Source: Gnetum montanum
Taxonomy: Eukaryota > Streptophyta > Gnetopsida > Gnetales > Gnetaceae
DNA length: 64,000 bases
Assembly: GCA_015680685.1 (NCBI GenBank)
Contig: MNCI01020350.1
Span: 141,002-205,001 of the forward strand
Direction of reading: 5' to 3'
Shown here in pieces: positions 45,368-57,000 of this stretch. Within the stretch, counting starts at the first letter, position 1; each line of letters begins with the position of its first letter. The translations under genes were made by a program, and so were the position numbers. Below the pieces are notes generated by a model, which was not told the DNA's origin, did not search any database, and worked only from the letters and a program-made list of their open reading frames with translations.

Positions 45368-47860
45368 ATGTCTCCTTCTTCTTATGAGAGTGCTTCATTG
45401 ACTAGGTCTGACACCATGAACAATCGGAGACAGGGTGCACATGATGAATTGCTAGTACCCCAATAGTTTCATGTGGTATATACTCATCCTGATGAGTATA
45501 TACTAGATTTTACCTTTATCCTGCATCAAGATCAATAGATGCGGTGGCATGATTTAGAAGGTAACATAGTGTTACCTTCTGATCGCTCAGTCCTAAGCAT
45601 GTTTCTTCGTGCTCTCACATGAATTGGTATGCAACACTTGCAAGCAGAGTACGTTGTGCACGAACATGATTCAAGAGAATATCGACCCATGGAGGCACAA
45701 CGTCAAAGGGATTTACAACAGGAGAGACATTACAAATCCATGAAGGGGAAGTTGCCTTAGGATGTTACGTATGTCCTAAGTGAAAATGATGGTGGTGAAC
45801 TTGTCTCTAGAGGTTCCCCATAAAATGATGTTCCTCTCTTTGACTTCAGTCAAGGATTTGGGTATTAGAACCTTCATTCAACTATCCATAACCTAGGCTT
45901 TGGTACCAACAGACACAAGGGATCCAAAAAAGGAACACAAAAGCATGACAAAGATGGACATGATGACCGTAATCATGACCGAGGCCACGACCACCAAAGA
46001 GAAGGTGATAGGCACTGTTATGGTGCTAGTCCTCCTTCTTCTTTACCTTCATTATCTTCTTCTTCCTCTTTTTCAAGATCTGATTACAATCACAAAAGAT
46101 GAGACCATGAGGATAAGGATAGGCGAGATAAAAGTCACCGACATAATAGTAAGGAAAAGGGGTGAGGACATTCTAAAGAAACACAACTTGAAGTATGTTA
46201 GATATAATAGAGGCCGTTAGGATCCCATCAAGGCACCAAAAAGATAGTAGGATCAAAAGACTAGATATGAACAATATCCCACGATTTGAAGGGGGATACA
46301 ATGCTAATCCTCAAAATCATTTACAAGTGTTATATGATGCATGTGCCTTGAAAAATATAGAAAATGAGTGGTAGAAATTAAAGTTGTTCCCACAGACACT
46401 GATCAAGGAAGCGGAAAGCTAGTATCGGTCCTTAGAACAGGAATCCATTCATCAATGGAGTACCATGTTAGAACTATTCAATGATAAGTATCAAACGTAC
46501 TCTCGAGTGTCCAACCTGTGTAACCAAATCCAAGGATGGAAATAAGGAGGACACAAACCCTTGGATGCTACCATGAGCTGATATTATACATTATTACATC
46601 ATTGCCCTGGCCATGGTTACTTGCAAAGGGAACAAGTATGCCATCTCGTAGATGGGCTCAAGTATGAAACGTGAAGAACCCTTGGGACTTATGCCCAAGG
46701 AAGGCTATCCGAGCTTAGGGCCCACCAAATACAAATATTATTGGAGTAAGTTACCAAGGAAGAAGGCAAGTTGAGGAAAAGAGAAAGTGCGGAAGAGTAC
46801 AACAAAGATCCTTCCCTCTGAAAGAAGGAAATTAGATTTTTTGAAAATGAGGAAGAGTTACCACTTGAAGAGATGTTGAATAAAAAGACTTTGCCAATTT
46901 AAAAATTTGCATCAGAAGTATCGGCAAAGGTAGATCAAATGTGAAACTCCCTAGATGATAAGTTTCAAACCGTTCTAAAAATAGTTGAGCTGTCTAGAGA
47001 GTAAAGTAGTGGCCGAGAGAGAAGGAAACAGAAAGAGGCTGAGTCTGCATGTAATAAAGGGAAGGGTAAAGTTGCCATCATTGAAGAGGTTGTGGATTCA
47101 GACACAGACAATGATGGCATATGTGAGATATGCCAATATGACTATCCTAAAGGATGTTGCCCAGTAGTCTCACATCTACAAGAGTCTTGGGTTGTATGCA
47201 CTAAACCCACGATTAAACAGACGACAAGCACCCAAAAGGTTATCTTATCCTCAAGGTAACCCAAGGTAGTTCTACCATCCCTTGAAATATTATCCAAGTG
47301 GAGCTCCACCACAACCAAATGAACAATATCAATAATGGCAACACCCACAATCATGAGAAATGCCACCACCATGAGAACAATACCCTTACTGTCAACCTGA
47401 CCCATACAAGTACTACATGTAGTAGCCGATCTCTCCATGTGACTCCACTAGTCACATCACTCCTTAGCCTCACTACTAGACCCATGAGTACTATAGAACC
47501 CCTAAACCTAGGAGTGATATTTGAAAAATGTACTATCCTTCTCATCCGACTGCACCTCTTCCATCCTTAGCTCCATTACCACCTACTCCAACTATGCAAG
47601 GTGAGCTTCCTACCTAATTGCAGCAACGTAACATTACAAGGGCTATCAATCCTCAACCTACTATTGGTTCAGACAACCGCACAAAGAAGAGACCTTTCTT
47701 TAGAACCAACAGCCCAAATAAGTCCTTACAACCATAAGCGGCTAGTCATCCAAGTGCTTTATTGTCAACCGCACAAAGAAGAGACCTTTCTTTAGAACCA
47801 ACAGCCCATATAAGTCCTTACAACCATAAGTGGCTAGTCATCCAAGTGCTTTATCGTCAC
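45368..47860 (+). pseudogene. gag: gag of element D
   Basis: ATG 45368 (MSPSSYESASLTRSDTMNNR), block HPDEYILDFTFILHQDQ, LQAEYVVHEHDSREYRPMEA, gag domain DMNNIPRFEGGYNANPQNHL to QTYSRVSNLCNQIQGW, knuckle CEICQYDYPKGCC (His replaced by Tyr) near 47125, Pro-rich tail. A 76-bp tandem duplication in the tail repeats CAACCGCACAAAGAAGAGAC (about 47676 and 47768). Frequent TAG stops. Confidence 0.7.
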
Positions 47861-47904
47861 TAGAATCTTCAAAACTCCCTTCAAATCAAAAATCGCATCC
47901 AACA

Positions 47905-48409
47905 CACACTATTATGTTGACTCATGCTATCAGTGATTGGATCAAGGCTGGCCATCTTCCTAGGAAATTCTCTTATCTTGGAAGTCCTCTTATCTATTTT
48001 CAAATCATTGTAAATGAGCCTTACAAAGCTCTTTTGGATTCAAGTTCTAGTGTTAATTTAATCTCCCAAGAAATGTATAAGGCCTGGAACCTACCTCTAC
48101 TAAAAAAGAGTAATATTCGTTTAGAGTTGGCTGACCTGTCCATCACTATCCCATTGGGATTAGTGGAGGATATTGTTACTACTATTTTTGGATGATTGTA
48201 TCCAGCCGATTTCCTAATGATTCAAGTTAACAACTGTAAGGGGTACTTCCAAATTGTAATGGGAAGAGCATGGATAAGTACGATTGATGCGCACCTAGGA
48301 ATATGTGATCTTTCCCTTGAAATATCAAAAGAAAATGTGTATGGGAAGATAGAGAAGAAGAAAGTTTCATGCATCGCATACAGTGACACAAGGTGCAACT
48401 ACAGGTCCT
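47905..48409 (+). pseudogene. Protease of element D
   Basis: SPLIYFQIIVNEPYKALLDS then SSSVNLISQEMYKAWNLP: the active site reads DSS instead of DSG (Gly to Ser, one G-to-A change). Then LYPADFLMIQVNN, FQIVMGRAWISTIDAHLG. One stop at the GW of GWSYPAD (TGA-TTG). Confidence 0.7.
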
Positions 48410-48639
48410 AGTTTGTACAACGCTTAATATTACCTGTATGCAACCAGTGTGTACAAGTAACAAATATAAAAAGATGCCTGTATGTAGTAGCCATAAAACA
48501 GGAAGGCACCTAGTGGCTGATAGTTGACAAAGAGAGTAATTCAGCTCTATGCATGGAACCAATTGAGAGCTTGACTTATGCCTATATCGATAGCATAGAT
48601 ATATTAGAGCAAGTCCATTGCCAACTTCCAAGTCCTGAC

Positions 48640-49640
48640 ATCAAAAATATCAACTGGGGAAAGTTGGAAATCCTTGACGAGTTTAAGTAAGAGCCCCTCA
48701 AATCAAAATCGTTGCCCACTAGTATAGAATATACATTTCTCCATAATGGAAAACCAGTAATCATTAACTCTAAGCTCACTCCTCAACAAAAAGAAAGATT
48801 GCTGAAGACGGTAAACAAATGGTCAAAAGCCTTTGCTTGGTCATATCCCAAATTAACAGGAATAGATCCTAGGATATGCTAACATAGAATTTACACTGAC
48901 CCCTCCATGAAGCCTCGCTAAAAACTGCAAAGGCGTTTGAACCCAAAACTTAAGCTAGTGATCAAAAAAGAAATTGAAGAACTTCTAAAAGCTGGGGTTC
49001 ATCTACCCTATTGCTAATAGTGAATGGGTTAGCCCATTAGTCATTGTGCCTAAAAAGGAAGGTAAATGGAGGGTGTGTATAGACTTTAGGCTACTGAACA
49101 TGGCAACATTTAAAGACCATTTTCCATTACCATTCGTTGACCAAGTCTTAGATACCATTGCAAGGCATTGCTACTATAGTTTTTTGGATGGTTACAGTGG
49201 ATATAATCAAATTCAAATAGCATTAGAAGAATAAGCTAAGACTACATTCACAAGTCCTTGGGGGACATTTGCATATAGGAAAATTTCATTTGGCATGTGC
49301 AATGCCCCAGCAACATTTCAACGTCTGGTTCAAAGTATATTTTAGTAGCAAATAGGCAATGGTGTGGAGATCTTTATGGATGATTTCTCCACCTACGGAG
49401 TGGACTTCGAACAAGCATTGGACCGATTGGAGCAAGTATTGAAATGATATGTTAAAACCAACTTAAGGCTCAATTGGCAAAAAAGCCATTTAATGGTCCA
49501 AGAGAGTGTTATACTAGGGCATAAGATCTCACAAATAGAGCTAGAGGTAGATCCTAACAAAATTAAATTCATCCAAGGAATCACTCATCAACCAAAAACT
49601 ATAAAAGATATATGATCATTTCTTGGACATACTGGCTATT
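48640..49640 (+). pseudogene. Reverse transcriptase of element D
   Basis: Gypsy RT in order: VIKKEIEELLKAGV, WVSPLVIVPKKEGKWRVCID, FRLLNMATFKDHFPLPFVDQ, YSFLDGYSGYNQIQIALEE, KTTFTSPWGTFAYRKISFGM, CNAPATFQRLVQ, and the catalytic FMDDF (both Asp present) at about 49377. GKWRVCIDFR and FLDGYSGYNQI are typical of the Athila branch. Stops replace Gln (LEE-stop-AK, IF-stop-stop-Q). Confidence 0.8.
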
Positions 49641-50167
49641 ATAAATGATTCATAGAGAACCTTTCAAAGGTTGCAAAACCATTGGTAGAATTAACGAAAA
49701 AGGATGTACCCTTCGAATGGACCAAAGAATTTGATTCAGCTTTCCAAACCTTGAAGCAAAAGCTCATGGAAACACCCATTCTACAAGCTCCTAACTTGTC
49801 CAGACCATTCCATAGAATGACTGACGTGTCCAATTTTGCTTTAGAAGCCATACTTACATAGTTAGATGACTAAAAACGCCCCTATTGCATTCACTATGCA
49901 AGTCAAAGTATTGCTGGTGCACAACTTAATTACACCACAACGAAAAAAGAGTTAATAATTGTGGTGTTTGCACTAGAAAACTTTAGGCACTATGTATTAG
50001 GTTATAAAGTATTTGTACACACAAACCATAGTGTGATTTATTTCCTGATGAATAAACTGATGGTAAGCCCTCACATCATACGATGGATTGTGATCCTACA
50101 AGAGTTTGATCTTACGATGGTCGATCACAAAGGCATTGAGAATGTTATTGTTGATCATTTATCTTAA
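49641..50167 (+). pseudogene. RNase H of element D
   Basis: Connection and RNase H-like domain: KPLVELTKKDVPFEWTKEFD, MTDVSNFALEAIL (first catalytic Asp), TTTKKELIIVVFALENFRHY, VHTNHSVIYFL (canonical TDH changed to TNH), FDLTMVDHKGIENVIVDHLS. Degrades the RNA strand during cDNA synthesis. Confidence 0.75.
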
Positions 50168-50289
50168 TTGTGATGGGACAACAATGAGGATGAATATCCA
50201 ATTTTTGATTGCTTCCTTGATGAACTCCTCTTTGCAGGTGTAATAAACAATCAATTAACCATAGAGACAAATTGATATAGTAGCATTCT

Positions 50290-50947
50290 TACCTATCTTC
50301 TAACACAAGAAATACCACAAGGGCTAGATGTTAAAAAGAAACAACAGTTTCTTCACCGAGCCAAATATTTCATGGAAATCAACAAACATCTTTATAAGGT
50401 ATGTTTCGATGGCTTGGTTCGATGGTACATTCCTGATGTAGATCAATTGCGAGTTTTCTAAGATGCTCATGAGGGACCTTGTGGGGGTCATTACACTAGG
50501 AGATGAACAACCATTAAAGTCTTGCTTGCAGGATATTATTAGCCTACACTGTTCTGGGACACTCATCATTTCTTACAATCTTGTCAGCATTGCCAACGCG
50601 ATGGGGGAATGACTGCTAGAATGGAGGGTCCACAACAATGAATTCAACCTTTAGAACCCTTCGACATGTGGGGTATTGATTTCATGGGGCCTATCACACC
50701 AATGTCCAATGGAAAAGCCTACATTGTTGTTGTTGTTGACTATTTTACAAAATGGGCAGAAGCAGCTACTGTCACTAACTATACGTCATCTACCGTTGCA
50801 TGATTTGTTCAACAACAAATTGTAAATAGGTTTGGCATGCCTCGTGCACTTATTTTTGATAATGGCACACATTTTACAGATGCGACCTCTCGAAAATTAA
50901 TGCAACACTTAGGAGTTGAGCATAAGCTGACTACACCATATCATATT
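50290..50947 (+). pseudogene. Integrase of element D, truncated
   Basis: LTQEIPQGLDVKKKQQFLHR, zinc domain HEGPCGGHYT ... SCQHCQRDGGMTARMEGP, core [66 protein letters not shown]. Both core Asp residues are present; the Glu and the C-terminal domain are lost where element T is inserted. Confidence 0.8.
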
Positions 50948-53201
50948 TGTAGCGACCGAAAAGGTTGGTGGTTGGAAGCATTGTGGGGTTTCCGAGTGAA
51001 CAGTTTAACCCCAGATTCGTGCGACGGCTGTGCTAGATAAAACCGAAACGGGGTGCTTTGAACAGTCTGGTCGATCAGACAGGGACTTAATCGGTGTAAG
51101 TTAACCTTACGTGAATGTTGTTTTGATTACAAAATACACGAGGTAAAATCGATAATCAATAAATGTGAGAGCGAAGGAAATAATGCCAAACAACGATAAC
51201 AATAAAGAAAAAATTAGGATGAATTTAGGTAAGAAAATGCACCGCCTTAAGGTTGAGGGTTCAATTATTTGCCTTGTTTGAGAGATGTGCAACAAGTTAT
51301 ACAATGCTGGAGGCACATAGAGAATTCAAGGGTAATTAGAATGCTTAGAATGTACCAACTATGCTCTTGAATGCGAACTTAAAAGCCAACGCAAAATTTC
51401 CAACCTGAAAGTGCTAATGCCAAAAATGCCAACCGCGAAAAAATGCCAACAATGCCAACAATGCCAACCGAAACTTTCTTTTGCCAACCCTTTGAGCGTT
51501 GCTCATCGGGGTATTTATAGGGCCAGGAGCAGGCGAGAAATGCGGTTTAGATGCCACGTGTCCTAGACCCACGATATGCTGACATGCTCATACTACGTAA
51601 ATGTGCAAAACTGGTTGTGAACTTGCTACGCTGCAACCATGTTGTCGAAATTGGAGATGCTGGAATCAGGTGTGCCAACAATGCAAGTGAGAAATGAAGC
51701 ACATTGAAGTAGCGTAGTCGCTTGCTACACTATGCTACACTATGTAGCGTAGCACATCGATGTAGTGTAGCTACTTGCTACGTTGTGCTACGCTATGTAG
51801 CATAGCATAGCGTAGCCACTAGTTTAAATAGAAAACTTACGTTGGAGTCACTAGCTTTTGCTGAAAGTCTTGGTGCATGTCAGGCTAACCTTTGGAGCAT
51901 TTTTATTGATGCACATCTTTGTCAAAATTGTGAGGCATAGTGTAGTAGCCAATGTGACATGCATTTTTGTCAAAATTGTAGGGCTTGATGAGAGAACTTT
52001 GCTTGCTTTAATTTTGCTCCGCTATATAGCGTAGCATAGCGTAGCACCCTGTGTTGGCTGAATTGTGGCTTTGGCTTGCGCAAACATCTTGCCAAACTTG
52101 TATTCAGACATTGGATTGATTTTTTGAAGGCTTTCTACGCTACGCAACATAGCATAGTGTAGCAGACTTCTCCACTAGAAAACTTTCCAAACTGTTTTGT
52201 CCATCTTGAACACTGTCGACAACTCCTAAGACAGCTTCTGAGTAGACTATCAGCCGGGCAAATTGTCCAAGTGGGTAGGCTGGAGAGTCCATTGGGCCTG
52301 TTAGCTCTGGAGGTAGAAAACTTATCGGACTGGATAGTCTAATCTCAGTGCCTTCATTTCCTGTCAAACTGTCATGAGGCTACACTTGTGGAAATCCTTG
52401 CCTCAATTCCAAGACCCTGGTGAAGCAAGAGTGCCTTGAAATTTTATGGTGCTTCATTGGACCCTCTTTGTCGATGTCTTGAGGGTGAGCCTGAGAGACA
52501 CTGACAAAGAATACGAAACACCATGAAAGACAAGATGCTAACATCACTCTTTAGGAGTTGTCCAAATGTCGCTTAGCTGTGCTTGAGAGTACCAGGATAG
52601 TCGTGTAGGGGAAGGGGAAAGGGTGGATCTGCGGGGATAGTTTTAGGAATGGAAAGATGTAGCATGGTGTGGTCCCTCATCAGAGTGCTTGTGAGGGAGT
52701 CAATATGCATGGGCATCTTTCTTTTGTAGACTTCTGAATTCTCGTCAGAATGCTTAGAGATGGTCATTGCAAAATAGCTGATGTGCCATTTGTTTTGGGC
52801 ATGCATTTTTTTGCATGAGCTTTTGCTCTTCTACACTTTTCTTTTGCTGTTTTGTCATTTTCATTTACAAACAATCTTGTTGTAGGATAGGTGTTTCCTC
52901 CCCAGGATGAGTTGTGTTACATCCACGTGGGGCTTTGACCTACCTACAGATGCTTCCCATGTGGCAAGTTGCATTATGCACATTATGGATTTTGTGGTTG
53001 AGCATATGGGAGGGCTTTACAGGCATCGGGAAAATTTGTAAAAGAGGTGTGGGAAGGAGAATTGTGGGTGTAAGAAACGAAGCAAAGGAGGTTAAGGGGA
53101 AGGATAGGATGTGCACTCCTAAGCAACCAAGCTAGTTAGGACAACCACCTTGGAATGATATAGTGTCCTGCTACCTTGGTGAAACGCACCTCTGACTGAC
53201 A
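50948..53201 (-). repeat. Probable 3' LTR of element T
   Basis: The left end TGTAGCGACC begins exactly where the integrase of D breaks off. The right end ...CTGACTGACA is followed by CCCCTCCGAC, which on the minus strand is GTCGGAGGGG, a fitting polypurine tract before TGTCAGTCAG. A minus-strand TATA box CCTATAAATACCCC (51510-51522) would start transcription leftwards, giving U3 about 1.7 kb and R-U5 about 0.55 kb. The second LTR lies outside the window, so the right end is unproven. Confidence 0.5.
51590..52170 (-). promoter_or_regulatory. GCTAC/GTAGC palindromic array in U3 of element T
   Basis: Dozens of GCTAC/GTAGC and one-mismatch forms upstream of the TATA box, e.g. GCTAC at 51724 and 51734 and GTAGC at 51744 (10-bp steps), with dense patches 51624-51648, 51712-51830, 52020-52046 and 52130-52166. 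Confidence 0.65.
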
Positions 53202-53870
53202 CCCCTCCGACACGTACCTTGCAAACACAAAAGAGAGCAAACCAAAAGAAACAACCATAAAGTAAAACGAAGGTAAAGGTCTTGCTTGCTTTGGATGTTG
53301 CCAGAATAATGGATGTTCTTATTGAGGCATTTGACGTCCAAACCAGAAAGGCCAGCAACAGTTTTGGTAGCATTAGTGTAGAGGAGTCGGCACCAAGGAA
53401 GCTAGGAGTTGCAACGATGCAGGTGCTTAGGAGTCCTCGCCCAAGGCAAACATTATGCAGCTCAACTGTAAGGTGAAAGGCCTAACAACTGAACATCTTT
53501 TGGGCCAGGGCAATGGCGGGGGCTAGAGGGTAGCAACCTTGTGGCTGGGCCACAATAGTGCTGGGACTCCAGCAGCAGGCGTCGACCACAGAAGCTACTG
53601 CCAGGGTAAAGAGCCATGGTAGCGGTACCTTCGAAAGGTTAGTAAGATGTCAGATGATATCTCTGGAGGATCAGTAAGATGCCAGGGGCAATGGCGTTGC
53701 ACATATTCCATAGGGTGTTTTCTTGGCATCGTGAACTACATTCTGGAACAGCAACGTCTCACCTCGTGTCGACACTGTGCACGCTTGCTTGTTTGTAGAG
53801 TCATGGATACATGTTGAGGATGTGTTGTGCCGCGAACCCAGTTTAAGGTCATGGTAGACCATTTGATATG
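53202..53870 (-). other. 3' untranslated region of element T
   Basis: Between the presumed polypurine tract and the minisatellite. No ORF that I can relate to anything; short frames at 53119-53476 are probably chance. Confidence 0.4.
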
Positions 53871-54230
53871 TTGGTTTAAGGTCCTAGCAAACCACTGTGC
53901 TGGTTTAAGATCCCAGCAGACCATTGTGCTAGTTTATCATTGTAGCAGACGATGGCTGTGCTAGTTTAAGGTCCTAGCGGTCCGCTGTGCTACTTTATCG
54001 TCATAGCGGATGGTGGATGTGCTAGTTTAGGGTCCTAGTAGACTGCTGTGCTAGTTTATCATCGTAGCGGACGTGCTTTGCTAGGTTGTTGTCATGACGG
54101 ATGGTCTGTGCTAGTTTATAGTCATGGCAGACTATCTGTGCCAGTTTATAGTCATAGCGAATTTCCTTTGCTAGTTTTACGTTATAGCAGATGAGCTTTG
54201 CAGGTTTTACATCATAGTGGACATTTTGCT
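53871..54230 (-). repeat. 29-32-bp minisatellite after integrase
   Basis: About twelve diverged units of AGTTTATAGTCATAGCGGA-type sequence ending TGTGCT. In one minus-strand frame (54022-54246) units of 30 bp encode a decapeptide like RYDYKLAQIV repeated seven to eight times; 29- and 32-bp units break it further on. Confidence 0.8.
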
Positions 54231-54246
54231 TACCTTGCTCATGCAT

Positions 54247-55240
54247 CAGATGTAGTATGTCTTGAGATATGAATGATTCACAGGATTTGCAAACTCGTTG
54301 CCATCCATGTCTGCCAACTTGAAGGCTCTGTTCCCATAGGATTTTGTGACCATGAATGGACCTTCCCAGTTTGCTGAGTACTTGTTCACATATTCATGGA
54401 CAGCCTTGAGAATGAGGTCTCCCTTTTTTACCTATCGTTGATGTGGGTTTTCATGATGCTTCTGCTGTTGCCTATCTTGGTAGCGCTCTATGTGGCCAAG
54501 TGTTTGCGCACGCTCCTCCTCTATGGAGTCGAGGTCGATGATCCTCGACTCATTATTCTGGGCTTCGCTCATCACGTTTGACAGAATCATTCAGAGTGAT
54601 GGTACCTGTAGCTCAAGAGGCAACACCACTTCAGATCCATAAACAAGGCTATAAGGTGTCTTAATTGTCGCCGTTCTGTATGTTATTCTGTAAGCCCACA
54701 CAGCACATAAAGGATTTGTTCGTGCCATCCCCTCTTGCTGTTGTTAAGCATTTTCTTAAGCAAGTTGATGATGGCTTTGTTTGTAGCTTCTGCTTGTCCG
54801 TTTACCTACAGGTAGTATGGTGAGGAGAACGATTGCCTAATGCCAAGGTTGCTGCAAAAGGTTTTGGTTTTCGCACTACTAAATTGTGGCCTATTTTCTG
54901 TCACAATAGTCATGGAAGCCCAAACCTTGTCACGAAGTTATCTAATATAAAGTGGCAAACCTTTTGAGATGTAGTCTTCCTAATGGGGATAACCTCTACC
55001 CACTTTGTAAAATACTCAGTGGCGGTGATAATGAAGCTATGCCCTACGGAAGACTTAGGTGTGATAGGTCCTATAATGTCTAGTCCCCATCGTTGGAATG
55101 GCCACGTGATCTACGTCAGGTGCAATTTTGTAGGTGAAACGTGTATGAGATTTGCGTATCATTGGCACGTATCACAAGTCTTGACCTTGGTTAGGCAATC
55201 GCGCTCCATGTGAGGCCAGTAGTACCCTAGGCGTCTGATT
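54247..55240 (-). pseudogene. Integrase of element T
   Basis: From the right: zinc domain with IRRLGYYWPHMERDCLTKV and CDTCQ (55240-55159), a badly frameshifted core, NGQAEATNKAIINLLKKML (about 54810), and a C-terminal domain KKGDLILKAVHEYVNKYSAN, WEGPFMVTKSYGNRAFKLAD, ending NHSYLKTYY at about 54250. Catalytic residues of the core could not be placed because of frameshifts. Confidence 0.7.
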
Positions 55241-55399
55241 TTTGCCGCCATAGCCCTAGGTGCTATGTGTCCACCAGAGAGTCCCTCATGTACCTCATTA
55301 ATGACCTTCTGCGCTTGCTTCTCATTTACGCATGCTAGCAATATCCTATCAAAGGAGCATTTGCATAAGGTATTGTCTCCCATGAGTACATATTGCCGA

Positions 55400-56160
55400 G
55401 CATGCTTGCGGATCTCATCCCTCTGAGTAGATGTCAATTTGCATTGGGGCTTTCCATGTTGCAAGTAAGCTTTAATGTTGGCATACCACTCCTGGGTATC
55501 TGCAGCACTTATAGAGGCTACGTGTACCGCTTGAGTGATAGCCTTTGTACACTCGGTTATCAAAGCGGGCAAACTTGTGAATAGGAGTGGTGGCACATTT
55601 AATGCTAGGATGGCCAAGGCATTTGCTACGGTTTTCTCATTGCGTGGCATGTGTTGAATGTCTATTGTTGCAAATTTTTTAAGCAAAATTTTTGCCAGGT
55701 CGCAATAGGGCTTTAGATGAGTAGCTTTGTAGGCATAGGCCTCAGTGATTTGATTCACAACAAGTTGTGAATTACCATGGATCGCCAGGTGTTGAATTTT
55801 TAGTGCTTGGGCTACTAAGAGGCCCCTGAGGAGTCCTTCATACTCTGCCACATTATTTGTACAAAGGAATGTGAACCGATAAGCAAATAGCTAAATATCC
55901 CCAGAGGGGAACGTAAGGATGGCCGCTGCACTACCACCTCGCATAGTCGAGGCACTATCAAAATGTAACGTAGCCTCTAAATGCAATGGGACGACGTTAA
56001 TAGTGCTAACGTGCTCATCAGGAAATTTGAGTTCTATGGTTGCCCAATCGTCGACGCGTGAGGTCTTAAGTTGTGTAGCTATAGCCTGACCTTTCGTTGA
56101 TGATTGGGTCACATAATGCAAATCGAATTCCACAGTTATGGCTTTCCACCAGGCTATCTT
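55400..56160 (-). pseudogene. Tether and archaeal-type RNase H of element T
   Basis: After the native RNase H end (ITVEFDLHYVTQSSTKGQAI) comes a second RNase H: LHFDSASTMRGGSAAAIL (first Asp), NNVAEYEGLLRGLLVAQALK (Glu), IHGNSQLVVNQITEAYAYKA (GNSQ where GDSQ is usual), MPRNEKTVANALAILA. A second RNase H between pol RNase H and integrase marks the Tat branch of plant gypsy elements. One stop separates the two frames. Confidence 0.75.
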
Positions 56161-57000
56161 GCTGCTCTCGTATAGATTGTTCATGATAGCCCGGAGTACA
56201 TTTCTTTTGCAAATGATGTTAACTTTGCTACGAAACAGATAATGCCTTCACTTTTTTAATGCAAATACTAGGGTGAGGAAATTTCTCTTCACCTCATTAT
56301 ACTTTGTCTCATATGCTATCAACGCATGACTTAGGTAATACACTAGCATCTCAAAATCGTCATCTCGTCTCTTACATAACAATGTTGCGATAGACGTGTC
56401 TGAGGTGGCAAGGTACATGTAGAAAGGATTATCCCTTTGCGGTGGGTAAACAGTTGGGAGGTGTAAAAGCTCTTTCTTCAGGTCATCGAAGGCTTGCTGG
56501 CATTGTATTGTCCATTCGAAGTTAACCCATTTCTTTAGTAAATGTTGCATGGGGTGTAACTTGTCAATCAAATTTGCTATAAACCTTCTAATGAACTGTA
56601 CCCTACCTTGAAACCTATGCAATTCCTTAAGGTTTGTAGGGGGTGCTAGATTAACGATGGCCTTAACTTTGTCAGGGTCCACTCGTATTCTAGCCTTCAA
56701 TACTAAAAACCCTAACATGCGTCCGGTTCTTACCCCGAAGACATACTTTTTCTGATTGAGGTGTAAGTCATGCATTTTGTAGCATTTGAGGACTACACCT
56801 AGATCGTTGGGATGATCAACAGCCTCTTTAGATTTGATTGTTATGTCATCCACATAGTCGTTTAGTGTTTTTAGGATGTAGTCACTAAAGATGTATGTCA
56901 TGGCTCTTTGGTAGGTTGCTCTGGCATTTTTGAGCCAAGAGAGAATGCAAATACCTAGTGCTCGCCAAGGTAGACGAGGTGAAAGACACCCTGGGGCATC
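56161..57000 (-). pseudogene. RT (C-terminal part) and RNase H of element T
   Basis: KNARATYQRAMTYIFSD, catalytic YVDDI (about 56850), VVLKCYKMHDLHLNQKKYVF, MLGFLVLKARIRVDPDKVKA, LHRFQGRVQFIRRFIANL, then RNase H YMYLATSDTSIATLL and YETKYNEVKRNFLTLVFALK. Everything N-terminal of the Y-x-x-P-F-G-L block is missing: the frame decays at about 56950-57000 and is replaced by unrelated DNA. Confidence 0.75.

Larger units (their letters stand above)
44366..50947 (+). mobile_element. Element D: Athila-like gypsy element with pol
   Basis: 5' LTR 44366-45235, primer site, gag, protease, RT, RNase H and integrase on the plus strand; cut inside the integrase core at 50947 by the LTR of element T. The only member here retaining RT. 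Inserted into ORF X of element C. Confidence 0.8.
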
